Shown: piece after piece, positions 7,788 to 16,467 of the stretch
Layout of the letters: each line of letters begins with the position of its first letter
Numbering within the stretch: the first letter of the stretch is position 1
Assembly (NCBI RefSeq): GCF_024462815.1
Contig: NZ_JANGCG010000002.1
Coordinates: forward strand, 1-64,000
Reading direction: 5' to 3'
Source: Gemmiger formicilis
GTDB taxonomy: Bacteria > Bacillota > Clostridia > Oscillospirales > Ruminococcaceae
DNA length: 64,000 bases
The notes under the pieces: generated by a model
What the model saw: the letters and a program-made list of their open reading frames with translations, nothing else
Databases searched by the model: none
Told to the model about the DNA's origin: nothing
Position numbers and translations under genes: made by a program

Positions 7788-8969
7788 ATGAATGATTTTG
7801 CACTTGAAAAGCACTGCTGGGCTGAGATTGACTTGACTGCCCTGCGTGAAAACTTTGATTATATCTGCCGCACCGTCGGCGGGCCGGTCTGCGCCGTTGT
7901 CAAGGCGGACGCCTACGGCCACGGTGACACCGTTGTAGCCCGCGTGCTGCAGGAGCAGGGCGCGGCGGCCTTCGCGGTCAGTTCTTTGGGCGAGGGCCGT
8001 CATCTGCGCCGCAGCGGCATCACAAAGCCGATTCTGATTCTGGGCTATGCCGACCCGGCCTATGCGGCGGTGCTGGCCGACAATGAGCTGGCCACCGCCT
8101 GTTTTTCCACAGAATACGCCCGCGCTCTCTCTGCCGCCGCCGTGCAGGCCGGTGTGAAGGTCAAGGTGCATCTGAAAATCGACACCGGCATGGGCCGCAT
8201 CGGCTTTGCGGTGCGCTCCGGGTTTGAGGAGACCATCCGCGAGCTGGAGGCACTGTATACCCTGCCGGGTCTGGACATCTGCGGCGTATTCCAACACTTT
8301 GCCGTGGCTGACAGTGTAGCCCCTGACGATGTAGACTACACAGATGAACAGCATTCCTTGTTTGCCCGCGTGGTGGCCCGCCTGCAGGCCGATGGCTTTG
8401 CCACCGGCACGGTGCACTGCGCCAACTCGGCCGCGCAGCTGCGCCACCCGGAGTGGCGGCATGACCTGACCCGCGCAGGCATCATCCTGTACGGGCTGGA
8501 CCCTAGTGACGAGGTGCACTTCCCCGATCTGCGGCCGGTCATGTCGCTGAAATGCGTGGTCACCTTCGTGAAGGAGCTGCTGCCCGGACAAAGCGTCAGC
8601 TACGGCCGCACCTTCACCGCTGAGCACCCGATGCGCGCCGCCACGGTCTGCGTGGGCTACGCCGACGGCTACCCTCGCCGCCTGTCCGGCGGACTGGGCA
8701 TCATGGGTGTGCATGGGCAGCCCGCCCCTGTGCTGGGCCGCGTCTGTATGGACCAGACGATGATTGACGTCACCGACATTCCCGATGTCAGAATGGGTGA
8801 CGAGGTCACGGTCTTTGGCCTTGGCGGCGGTGATACCGCCGATACCATTGCCGCCAAAACCGGCACCATCAACTATGAGATTCTCTGCGGCCTTGCCCGC
8901 CGTGTGCCGCGTGTGTACAAGGAAAACGGCAAGGTCTGCGAGATTTGGAACGATTTGGAGGAAAACTGA
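7788..8969 (+). CDS. alr: Alanine racemase
   Basis: A 393-residue PLP enzyme that interconverts L- and D-alanine for peptidoglycan. Lys39 in [10 protein letters not shown] is the PLP-binding lysine. The barrel domain continues through [11 protein letters not shown] and the C-terminal beta domain has [14 protein letters not shown] (the catalytic Tyr region of the second subunit) and [13 protein letters not shown]. The length is normal for the family. The ATG at 7788 follows GGAGGGG by 9 nt and the [12 protein letters not shown] opening is the standard N-terminus. The stop TGA shares its last base with the lepA start (TGATG), so the two genes are translationally coupled. The open frame extends far upstream inside clcA, but that part is only a shadow frame. 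Confidence 0.96.
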   Translation: MNDFALEKHCWAEIDLTALRENFDYICRTVGGPVCAVVKADAYGHGDTVVARVLQEQGAAAFAVSSLGEGRHLRRSGITKPILILGYADPAYAAVLADNELATACFSTEYARALSAAAVQAGVKVKVHLKIDTGMGRIGFAVRSGFEETIRELEALYTLPGLDICGVFQHFAVADSVAPDDVDYTDEQHSLFARVVARLQADGFATGTVHCANSAAQLRHPEWRHDLTRAGIILYGLDPSDEVHFPDLRPVMSLKCVVTFVKELLPGQSVSYGRTFTAEHPMRAATVCVGYADGYPRRLSGGLGIMGVHGQPAPVLGRVCMDQTMIDVTDIPDVRMGDEVTVFGLGGGDTADTIAAKTGTINYEILCGLARRVPRVYKENGKVCEIWNDLEEN

Positions 8970-10777
8970 TGGCCCGCAAAAACATACGCAATTTCTGCAT
9001 TATTGCCCACATCGACCACGGCAAATCCACCCTGTCCGACCGTATGCTGGAGCTGACCGACAGCGTTGACAAGCGCACCATGACCGACCAGGTGCTGGAC
9101 GACATGGAAATTGAGAAGGAGCGCGGCATTACCATCAAGGCCCGCGCCGTGACCATGCGCTACAAGGCCGATGACGGCGAGACCTATGAGTTCAACCTCA
9201 TCGACACCCCGGGCCACGTGGACTTTCAGTACGAGGTCAGCCGCAGTCTGGCCGCCTGCGAGGGTGCCGTTCTGGTAGTGGACGCCAGCCAGGGCGTGGA
9301 GGCCCAGACGCTGGCCAACTGCTATCTGGCACTGGACCACAATCTGGAGGTTGTGCCCATCCTGAACAAGATTGATCTGCCCAGCGCCGACCCCGACACC
9401 GTGGCCAAGGAGGTCGAGGACGTCATCGGCCTGCCCTGCATGGAGGCGCCCCGCGTTTCCGCCAAGCTGGGCATCGGTGTCAAGGAAGTGCTGGAAAGCG
9501 TGGTGCGGGATATCCCCGCCCCTACTGGCGACCCCACCCTGCCGCTGAAGGCGCTGATTTTTGACTCCATCTATGACAGCTATAAGGGCGTTATCGTCTA
9601 CGTGCGCATCTTTGAGGGCAGCGTCAAGCCCGGCGATACCATCCGCCTGATGAGCACCGGCGCCGAGTTCCAGCTGGTGGAGGTCGGCCATATGGGTGCC
9701 ACCAGCCTGACCCCCTGTGACAAGCTGGAGGCCGGCGAGGTCGGCTACCTGACAGCCAGCATCAAGACCGTGCGCGATACCCGCGTGGGCGACACGGTGA
9801 CTCTGGCGGCGAACCCCACGCCGGAGCCGCTGCCCGGCTTCCGCACCGTGACGCCGATGGTGTTCTGCGGCATCTACCCCGCCGACGGCGCAGACTACCC
9901 CGACTTGAAGGACGCGCTGGAAAAGCTGCAGCTGAACGATGCCAGCCTGACCTTTGAGCCAGAAACCAGCGCCGCGCTGGGCTTCGGCTTCCGTTGCGGC
10001 TTTCTGGGCCTGCTGCACATGGAAATCATCACCGAGCGTCTGGAGCGCGAGTTCGACCTCGACCTCATCACCACAACGCCGGGCGTTCAATACCGCCTGA
10101 CGCTGACTGACGGCACGGTGGAGGTTATCGACAATCCCTCCGCCTACCCCGACCCGACCCGCATCGTCAAGCAGGAGGAGCCGTTTGTCAACGCGCACAT
10201 CTACACTCCCAACGATTACGTTGGCCCGCTGATGGATCTGTGCCAGACCAAGCGCGGCGTGCTGGTGGATATGAAGTATATGGACGAAACGCGTGTGGAT
10301 TTGCACTATCAGCTGCCGCTGGGCGAGATTGTCTATGACTTCTTTGATGCCATCAAATCCCGCAGCCGCGGCTACGCCAGCTATGACTATGAGTGGGAAG
10401 GCTGGCACGAGAGCAAACTGGTGCGTCTGGACTTTTTGCTCAATGGCGAGGTTGTGGACGCACTGTCGATGATTGTGTTTGCCGACAACGCCTACGCCAA
10501 GGGCCGCCGCATCTGCGAGAAGCTGAAGGAGAATATTCCCCGCGCGCTGTTTGAAATTCCTGTGCAGGCGGCTGTGGGCGGCAAGGTCATTGCCCGCGAG
10601 ACAGTCAAAGCCATGCGCAAGGACGTTCTGGCCAAGTGCTACGGCGGCGACATTACCCGTAAAAAGAAGCTGCTGGAAAAGCAGAAAGAGGGCAAAAAGA
10701 AGATGCGCCAGCTGGGCAGCGTGACCCTGCCCAGCGAAGCCTTCACCGCCGTGCTGAAGCTCGATTCGGATTCTTAA
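8969..10777 (+). CDS. lepA: Elongation factor 4 (LepA GTPase)
   Basis: A 602-residue ribosome-associated GTPase that acts on stalled or mis-translocated ribosomes. G1 is AHIDHGKST (residues 13-21), G2 contains ERGITIK, G3 is DTPGHVDF and G4 is NKID. EF-G-like domains follow and the LepA-specific C-terminal domain ends in [22 protein letters not shown] basic sequence near 580. I place the start at 8969, where GGAGG lies 7 nt upstream inside the end of alr, giving the usual [17 protein letters not shown] opening; the frame is open 24 nt further up but lacks a site there. Pairing with alr is not functional in an obvious way and probably just shares a promoter. Confidence 0.97.
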   Translation: MARKNIRNFCIIAHIDHGKSTLSDRMLELTDSVDKRTMTDQVLDDMEIEKERGITIKARAVTMRYKADDGETYEFNLIDTPGHVDFQYEVSRSLAACEGAVLVVDASQGVEAQTLANCYLALDHNLEVVPILNKIDLPSADPDTVAKEVEDVIGLPCMEAPRVSAKLGIGVKEVLESVVRDIPAPTGDPTLPLKALIFDSIYDSYKGVIVYVRIFEGSVKPGDTIRLMSTGAEFQLVEVGHMGATSLTPCDKLEAGEVGYLTASIKTVRDTRVGDTVTLAANPTPEPLPGFRTVTPMVFCGIYPADGADYPDLKDALEKLQLNDASLTFEPETSAALGFGFRCGFLGLLHMEIITERLEREFDLDLITTTPGVQYRLTLTDGTVEVIDNPSAYPDPTRIVKQEEPFVNAHIYTPNDYVGPLMDLCQTKRGVLVDMKYMDETRVDLHYQLPLGEIVYDFFDAIKSRSRGYASYDYEWEGWHESKLVRLDFLLNGEVVDALSMIVFADNAYAKGRRICEKLKENIPRALFEIPVQAAVGGKVIARETVKAMRKDVLAKCYGGDITRKKKLLEKQKEGKKKMRQLGSVTLPSEAFTAVLKLDSDS

Positions 10778-11111
10778 TCGCGGGTTTTCCGGCCTTTTTG
10801 CAAAAAGGCCTCGGCGAAAAACTCCAATGCCTTGTAAAAAATGCACGTGGCCACGGCCATTGCGCAACTCCCCAAGCCTTCTCCCTCTGGGAGAAGGTGG
10901 CCCCGCAGGGCCGGATGAGGGGGCAGCTCCCCCTACAAATCCCTGTTTCCTTATAGTCACTGCGGCGCTGCCGTGCAGGCTCTTTCCTGTGCAGCAGCGC
11001 CGTTTTTAGCATTGCGGACGCAGCCCCGGTATTGTTCACAATTTACCGGTGGATTGTCCTGCCATAGCCGTGGTACAATACTATATTATAAAATAAAAAG
11101 GGGCGTTCATC
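10778..11111. other. Intergenic region with a 20-bp palindrome and a dispersed repeat
   Basis: 10791-10810 is a perfect palindrome (GGCCTTTTTG and its complement) 13 nt after lepA, able to form a hairpin though without a T run. 10877-10921 is a copy of repeat family A (see that entry). The last 60 nt before the next gene are AT-rich and contain TACAAT and TATATT, probable -10 elements. No gene is visible. Confidence 0.6.
10877..10921 (+). repeat. Dispersed palindromic repeat, family A, copy 1
   Basis: Two stacked hairpins: CCTTCTCCC with GGGAGAAGG, then GGCC..CGCAG..GGCC, ending CCGGATGAGGG. A second copy with compensating changes lies at 61879-61921. The tail CCGGATGAGG also occurs inside the family-B copy at 56059-56095. 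Confidence 0.75.
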
Positions 11112-12086
11112 ATGTGTACCGCTGCAACGTATACCACAAAGGATTTCTACTTCGGGCGCAATCTGGATTATGAGTTTTCCTACGGCGATGAGGTCACCGT
11201 CACGCCGCGGGCGTATCCGTTCCGCCTGCGCTGCATGGGCGATTTCCGCACAAAGTATGCGATGATTGGTATGGCCTATATAGCCGGGGAGTATCCCCTC
11301 TACTATGATGCCGTCAACGAGAAGGGCCTCGGCATTGCCGGGCTGAACTTTGTCGGGAACGCCGTCTACCATCCGGTGGCCGAAGGCAAAAACAACATCA
11401 CCCAGTTTGAGCTTATCCCCTGGCTGCTTGGCAGCTGCGCCACGCTGGCCGAGGCCCGCACCCTGCTGGAAAAGGCCAACATCGTCAACATTCCCTTCAG
11501 TGAGCAGCTTCCCCTTGCCCAGCTGCACTGGCTTATTGCCGACAAGACCGGCAGCATTGTGGTGGAGTCCACCGCCGACGGCCTGCACATTTATAACAAC
11601 CCGGTGGGCGTGCTGACGAACAATCCGCCGTTCCCGCAGCAGCTTTTTGCGTTGAACAATTACCGCGCACTTTCGCCCCACACGCCTGCCAGCACCTTTG
11701 CCGAGGGGCTGGAGCTGCCGGTCTACAGCCGCGGGCTTGGCGCACTGGGTCTGCCGGGCGATTTGTCCAGCCAGTCCCGCTTTGTCCGCGCCGCCTTTGT
11801 GCGGATGAACGCCAAATCCGGTGACGGTGAGGCCGAGAGCGTCGGGCAATTTTTCCACATTCTGCATTCGGTCGAGCAACAGCGCGGCTGCTGTGAGCTG
11901 GACGGCGGCAAGTACGAAATCACCCTTTACACCAGCTGCTGCAACGCCGACAAGGGCATTTACTACTACACCACCTACGGCAACCACCAGATTACCGCCG
12001 TGGATATGCACCGGGAAAATCTGGACGGCGGCAAGCTGGCCCGCTATCCGCTGGTGCAGGGCGAGCAGATTGCCATGCAGAACTGA
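11112..12086 (+). CDS. bsh: Choloylglycine hydrolase family, probable bile salt hydrolase
   Basis: A 324-residue N-terminal-nucleophile amidase. Cys2, exposed after removal of Met1, is the nucleophile; Arg16 and Asp19 lie in FGRNLDYE, Asn79 in GLNF, Asn170 in VLTNNPPF and Arg223 in SSQSRFVR. These correspond to the catalytic and oxyanion set of bile salt hydrolases and penicillin V acylases (Cys2, Arg18, Asp21, Asn82, Asn175, Arg228 in the clostridial enzyme). It lacks a signal peptide and should be cytoplasmic. Deconjugating glycine- or taurine-linked bile salts is the likely role in a gut organism, with other N-acyl amides possible. It is transcribed alone, with GGGG 8 nt before the ATG and a bidirectional terminator 17 nt after the stop. 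Confidence 0.88.
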   Translation: MCTAATYTTKDFYFGRNLDYEFSYGDEVTVTPRAYPFRLRCMGDFRTKYAMIGMAYIAGEYPLYYDAVNEKGLGIAGLNFVGNAVYHPVAEGKNNITQFELIPWLLGSCATLAEARTLLEKANIVNIPFSEQLPLAQLHWLIADKTGSIVVESTADGLHIYNNPVGVLTNNPPFPQQLFALNNYRALSPHTPASTFAEGLELPVYSRGLGALGLPGDLSSQSRFVRAAFVRMNAKSGDGEAESVGQFFHILHSVEQQRGCCELDGGKYEITLYTSCCNADKGIYYYTTYGNHQITAVDMHRENLDGGKLARYPLVQGEQIAMQN

Positions 12087-12102
12087 CACACAATACAAGT
12101 AC

Positions 12103-12150
12103 AAAAGGTGCTGCCGCACAGGATTCAACCTTGTGCAGCAGCACCTTTTT
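12103..12150. terminator. Bidirectional terminator
   Basis: Arms AAAAGGTGCTGC and GCAGCACCTTTT with an inner CGCACA/TGTGC-like stem. T runs follow on both strands. It serves the bile salt hydrolase gene on the plus strand and the GH2 gene (ending at 12175) on the minus strand. Confidence 0.8.
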
Positions 12151-12174
12151 GTAGTATTAGCGTATGCCTTTTCC

Positions 12175-14574
12175 TCAGATCACATCCAATTCAAGCGTTT
12201 TGGCCTGCAGGCCTTTTGCTTTCACCGTGACCGTAATCTTTCCGGGGGCATCGCCGCCGCGGACCACGGCCAATGCCTTGCCGTAGTAGGTCGTGTGGGT
12301 ATCGGAGAAAAAGTTTTCCCCCATGTTAGGACGTGCAGAACCAAGGGCCAGCAGCGTCCCGGCACCGTCAACCTCCACCGTGACCGCAGTATCCTCAGAA
12401 GATTTTGTGATGCCATCCGCCCCCGTCAGGTCAATGCTGATGTAGGCCAAATCCTGCGTTTTTGCCTGCAAGGTGCTCCGGTCGGCCACCACACGCAGTT
12501 CGGCAGGTCCTGCAGCTGTCTTCATGGAAGTCCGGCTCTGTTCTTTTCCCTCGCTATCGTAGCTGATTGCGGTGATGGTACCGGGCTCATAGACAACGTG
12601 TTTAAAGACAGCCTTGTATTCCTTCGTCTTTTTTCTGCCATAGGAATGCCCGTTGACAATGAGTTCCGCCGTTTCGCCGTCAGAGTAGACCGTGACCTTG
12701 GTTTTTTTGCCTTCACAGCCGGCCCAGGACCAGCTTGCCACTGCGTCTGTGTCACGCCACATGGATACAGAGCCGGTCTCCCCTGCGTGGGTATACGGTT
12801 CTACGCCGATGCCGGGGGTATGGTCCAGCCCCCAGACCAGCCGGTTCCACTGTACCTCGGGGCGAATCTTTCCGCAAAGGTCGATCACGCCGCAGCCGGC
12901 AGAGATGATGGGCGCGTCCTGACCGGGATTTTTGAAACTTTTGTAACGGACGGTACCTATGCCCGCCTCCCCCAGATAATCCCAGCCCGTCCACATAAAG
13001 TCGCCGATGACATAGGGGAATTTTTTCACCAGTTGCCAGTTATGATACAGGTTCTTGGGCAGGGTCTCGGACCCGACAATGACGCGGTCGGGATGGAGCG
13101 TACCGTCCTTCTCGTATCGGGACGCGGCGTAGTTGTAACCGCCAATATCCAGATAAGAGAAACTCACCTTTGTGGCATCGTCTGCGGCAGGTTTGGCGGC
13201 CATTTTTTCAATCATGCCCCCGGCCAGATTCATCAGCATATTGAAGAAGGCGCTGGTGGGAACGTTGTCCATCGTCTGACTGCCGTTTTTATTCTCTTCT
13301 CCATCCTTTTTGTTGCCGTATATGCCGCCACCCTTGGCCGACATACTGCACAGCATCAGGTTGACCCCCATCGTCACTGCTTTGTCCGGGTCCAGCTTTC
13401 GTGCCAGGACTGCTAATTTTTTACAGTACTCCTGTCCTTCGGGTATAGCCAGTTCGGAGATTTCATTTCCGATAGAGTTCATGACCACACTGGGATGGTT
13501 GTAGTTTTTGATGACCATAGCTGTGAGATCCTGCTGCCACCATGCGCGGAAATCCTGGTCCGCATAGTCGTAGGGGTTTTTATGTACCAGCCAGTTGTCG
13601 CAGAATTCATCCATGACATACAGACCCAGCCGGTCACAGGCATCCAACAGCGCCTTGGAGGCAGGGTTGTGGGCGGAACGTATCGCGTTGAAACCGGCCT
13701 CCTTGAGCAGACGGACACGGCGGAACTCGGCATCCTCAAAAGAGCAGGCGCCCAGAATACCATTGTCGTGGTGGACGCAGGCGCCACGGAGCAGCGTTTT
13801 CTTGCCGTTTACAAAAAATCCTCTGGTGCTCCAGCTAAGGGTACGGAATCCAAACCAGGCGTCCGCCTCATCCACCATCTCACCATTTTTCAGCAGTTCC
13901 GCTCTGCATCGGTACAGTTCGGGATGTTCCGCATCCCAAAGCCGCGGCTGGGAAACGGGAATGTCCGCCGACGCAGTGCCATCCTTGACCGCAGCTTCGG
14001 CCTGTGCTACCACCTTTTCACCATCCAGAACAGAGACTCTGACCGTATCACCACCGGTGACCGAAACTTTCACATGGGCCGCATCGTTTCCGGAGGTGGA
14101 GACGAGCAGTCCATCCGGGCGGATATGACTCTTATCCCCCAGGAAGAGGTTTACGCTGCGATAAATTCCGCTGCCGGAATACCAACGGGAATTGGGTACC
14201 GACGAGTTGTCCGCAATCACTTTGATTTCATTTTCTTCGCCATACTTCAGTTGTGGGTCCAGCACCACAAAGAAGTTGGTATACCCATACCGCTGTTCAG
14301 CCACAAGCGCATCGTTCACGAACACCTGCGCGTTTTGATAAACTGCCTCAAATTCCAGCACAGCGGACTGTGTCCGCCACGTTTCAGGCACAAGAAATCG
14401 TTTGACGTAGACATAGGCCCCGCCGGGAAAGTATCCGCACGCTCCCGCTGTTGCCGCATCCTTCGAGCGTTTCTCGTACAGCATGGCATCGTGGGGAAGC
14501 GTGACCGGCTGCATAGACGGTTCCTTTCCCACAGTGCCAAATAGCCAACCTCGGTTAAAATCTTTCTTTTCCAC
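12175..14574 (-). CDS. Glycoside hydrolase family 2 (beta-galactosidase/beta-glucuronidase type)
   Basis: A 799-residue retaining glycosidase. A GH2 sugar-binding domain leads (LPHDAM ... YVKRFLVPETW ... SGSGIYRSVNL), then the Ig-like domain and the barrel from about 270 with LRGACVHHDNG. The acid/base Glu is in MNSIGNEISELA and the nucleophile is probably the Glu of IVGSETLPKN. C-terminal Ig-like domains of the DUF4982 kind complete it. There is no signal peptide, so it should act in the cytoplasm on imported oligosaccharides. The start is GTG at 14574: AAGGAGA ends 8 nt upstream. The frame is open for 72 more codons upstream, but they overlap the deacetylase and have no ribosome site. It is last in the GH43-SGNH-CE4-GH2 run. 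The exact sugar cannot be told from sequence alone. Confidence 0.9.
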   Translation of the reverse strand: MEKKDFNRGWLFGTVGKEPSMQPVTLPHDAMLYEKRSKDAATAGACGYFPGGAYVYVKRFLVPETWRTQSAVLEFEAVYQNAQVFVNDALVAEQRYGYTNFFVVLDPQLKYGEENEIKVIADNSSVPNSRWYSGSGIYRSVNLFLGDKSHIRPDGLLVSTSGNDAAHVKVSVTGGDTVRVSVLDGEKVVAQAEAAVKDGTASADIPVSQPRLWDAEHPELYRCRAELLKNGEMVDEADAWFGFRTLSWSTRGFFVNGKKTLLRGACVHHDNGILGACSFEDAEFRRVRLLKEAGFNAIRSAHNPASKALLDACDRLGLYVMDEFCDNWLVHKNPYDYADQDFRAWWQQDLTAMVIKNYNHPSVVMNSIGNEISELAIPEGQEYCKKLAVLARKLDPDKAVTMGVNLMLCSMSAKGGGIYGNKKDGEENKNGSQTMDNVPTSAFFNMLMNLAGGMIEKMAAKPAADDATKVSFSYLDIGGYNYAASRYEKDGTLHPDRVIVGSETLPKNLYHNWQLVKKFPYVIGDFMWTGWDYLGEAGIGTVRYKSFKNPGQDAPIISAGCGVIDLCGKIRPEVQWNRLVWGLDHTPGIGVEPYTHAGETGSVSMWRDTDAVASWSWAGCEGKKTKVTVYSDGETAELIVNGHSYGRKKTKEYKAVFKHVVYEPGTITAISYDSEGKEQSRTSMKTAAGPAELRVVADRSTLQAKTQDLAYISIDLTGADGITKSSEDTAVTVEVDGAGTLLALGSARPNMGENFFSDTHTTYYGKALAVVRGGDAPGKITVTVKAKGLQAKTLELDVI

Positions 14575-14587
14575 TTTCCTGCTCTCC

Positions 14588-15328
14588 TTAAATATGCGCG
14601 AATGCTTCGCTGTTTGTGCAATATACGATATCGTTTCGGCCTGCGATCGATTCAAAAAGCCGCTCCAAAGCATACCAACTGGCGTTTCCCTTGTCGTAGT
14701 CCATTTCATAACTGTGTGCCCACAGGAACAACAGCAGATCCTTTTCTCCGGGTTCCTCACATTTGAAACGTTCCACCAGCTTTGCGGCATTTTTCAGAAT
14801 CAGCGAGGAGGAAGGCCGAAAGTTCATCGGATCCTCCGGGAACGCAAAGCCGCCGGAGGGAAAGACCACTCTGGCATATTGATACCCCTGCGCCTTCAGA
14901 TACGCCTGGGCAGCCGGCGAGGTTGAACCCTGCGCATAGGCGTGACCCACGACCGTGGTGCCGAAGATTTTTTCCAGCGCGGCCTTGTCCGCATCCACCG
15001 ATGCGCGCATTTCATCCTCGCTGACAGCCCCCAGCGGTTCATGCCGGAAACCATGGGTGGCAATCTCCATTCCCTCATAGACCTGGCACACCTCGTCCTG
15101 TGGGATTCGGTTGTGCTGCACATAGGAAAATGGAAACTTGTGCTTTACGCCTTCGGGGCAATCCTGAAAAGAGAAGGTTCCAAGCCCCTTCACCTCGCCG
15201 CGGGTGCCAAACAGGCCGGCATTGAGGTTGAAGGTTCCCTTGAGTCCGTATTGCCTCATGAGCCGGATTACCCGTTTGTCCTGTTCCAGTCCATCATCAA
15301 AGCTGAGCGTGAAATACTTTTTCCCCAT
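14588..15328 (-). CDS. Polysaccharide deacetylase family (CE4/NodB) protein
   Basis: A 246-residue protein with the NodB fold. TLSFDDGLEQD near the start supplies the catalytic and metal-binding aspartates, and THGFRHEPL supplies the two metal-binding histidines (His-x3-His). Later LFLWAHSYEM fits the last motif. CE4 enzymes remove N- or O-acetyl groups from chitin, peptidoglycan or xylan. No signal peptide is present, which with the neighbouring GH43, SGNH and GH2 genes points to trimming of imported acetylated oligosaccharides. Its stop codon overlaps the ribosome site of GH2, and its start is 2 nt from the SGNH stop, so the genes are tightly packed. Confidence 0.88.
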   Translation of the reverse strand: MGKKYFTLSFDDGLEQDKRVIRLMRQYGLKGTFNLNAGLFGTRGEVKGLGTFSFQDCPEGVKHKFPFSYVQHNRIPQDEVCQVYEGMEIATHGFRHEPLGAVSEDEMRASVDADKAALEKIFGTTVVGHAYAQGSTSPAAQAYLKAQGYQYARVVFPSGGFAFPEDPMNFRPSSSLILKNAAKLVERFKCEEPGEKDLLLFLWAHSYEMDYDKGNASWYALERLFESIAGRNDIVYCTNSEAFAHI

Positions 15329-15330
15329 GC

Positions 15331-16458
15331 CTACGCCTCCCCTGTCAGCTTTTGCAAATCATACGCCTGCGCCAGCAGCATTCCTCCGGCCTGATTCGGG
15401 TGCAGGTGATCCCCCTGGTGATAACGCTCGTCGGTGAACGAAGGATTCTTCGGATCGCGCAGCAGTGCATCCGCATCAACCATATAATCGAACAGCGCGC
15501 TATCCCGGATCCATTCATTGATGCTGACTCTCAGCGCCTCCATCTCCGGGGTATACCCTTTTTTCACAAAACCGCTGCGGGGCGGAAGCGTCTGGGCAAT
15601 CACCCGGACACCGGCCTTATGAAGCCGATCCACAATATCGGTTACGGCCGAACCATATTGTTCCAGCGAGATGACCGCCCCTGTCTTTTGGGAATAGTAG
15701 GCTACATCATTGACCCCCAACGCCAAAATCACACCGCAGAGTTCTGAAAAACGGAGTACATCGCGCTCAAAGCGGGACACCCCTTTTTCCCCGTAGGAAA
15801 CGCCCATCAGACCCGGGATATCATAAAGCAGACAATTCCCGCCGATTCCGGCGTTCATCAGTGCGTAGTCACCGCCGTACGCATCGAACAGACGCTTTTG
15901 CAACGGTTTTACCCAGCGGTTCATAGCCGTTATACTGTCCCCGAACGCCACGATGATTTTGGAAGGCTGACCGGTAAACACCTCGATCTGATCCATTCCG
16001 GGAATCGCTTCATAAAGGCTGTACTGTTCCATATATTTTTCCCGCCGGGGTGGGGGCAGCTCGCTGTCCGTCGTATGATTTCCCGGGTAGCTTACCGCAT
16101 TTTCCTCGATCATATTGCTGTCCATGACCTTGGATGCATAGTAGAGTCTGATTTCCAGTTCTTCCCCCATCGTCACCGGGAGCGTCAACTCATCCGAATA
16201 GCAGCTTTCCCCCGCGGGAACCGTGAAAACACAGCTGCCGTCCCGCGTGACGGTATGCATCTCTCCCTGTGCCCACACGGTCAGTCCCCCAATGGTGTAG
16301 GGTTTCTTTCCATAGTGGTTGGAGAAACGGACCCGAAGTTTCTCGCCCGAAACCTGGGATATCACAGAATACACCACTGTTTTTTTCTTGCCCGCCAAAA
16401 AGCCCATCGCGAAGGCAGGGGCCGCGGCTTGGTGCCAGATTGGTGTCCAGTCCATCAT
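15331..16458 (-). CDS. SGNH/GDSL hydrolase, probable carbohydrate esterase
   Basis: A 375-residue esterase. A beta-sandwich N-terminal domain (about 1-150) precedes the SGNH domain: FGDSIT carries the nucleophilic Ser, NAGIGGN the oxyanion Gly, LGVNDV the Asn block, and GDHLHPN the Asp/His pair. This layout resembles two-domain acetylxylan/oligosaccharide esterases. No secretion signal is visible. It lies between GH43 and the CE4 deacetylase with gaps of 9 and 2 nt. Together the two deacylating enzymes suggest a heavily acetylated plant glycan as substrate, such as acetylated xylan or pectin side chains; that is inference from context. Confidence 0.88.
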   Translation of the reverse strand: MMDWTPIWHQAAAPAFAMGFLAGKKKTVVYSVISQVSGEKLRVRFSNHYGKKPYTIGGLTVWAQGEMHTVTRDGSCVFTVPAGESCYSDELTLPVTMGEELEIRLYYASKVMDSNMIEENAVSYPGNHTTDSELPPPRREKYMEQYSLYEAIPGMDQIEVFTGQPSKIIVAFGDSITAMNRWVKPLQKRLFDAYGGDYALMNAGIGGNCLLYDIPGLMGVSYGEKGVSRFERDVLRFSELCGVILALGVNDVAYYSQKTGAVISLEQYGSAVTDIVDRLHKAGVRVIAQTLPPRSGFVKKGYTPEMEALRVSINEWIRDSALFDYMVDADALLRDPKNPSFTDERYHQGDHLHPNQAGGMLLAQAYDLQKLTGEA

Positions 16459-16467
16459 TATTCTCCT

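Noticed and set aside
8873..10960. A 695-codon open frame antisense to lepA
   Set aside because: It lies opposite lepA and has repetitive His/Gly/Gln-rich composition typical of antisense frames in GC-rich genes. It has no ribosome site and no recognisable domain.
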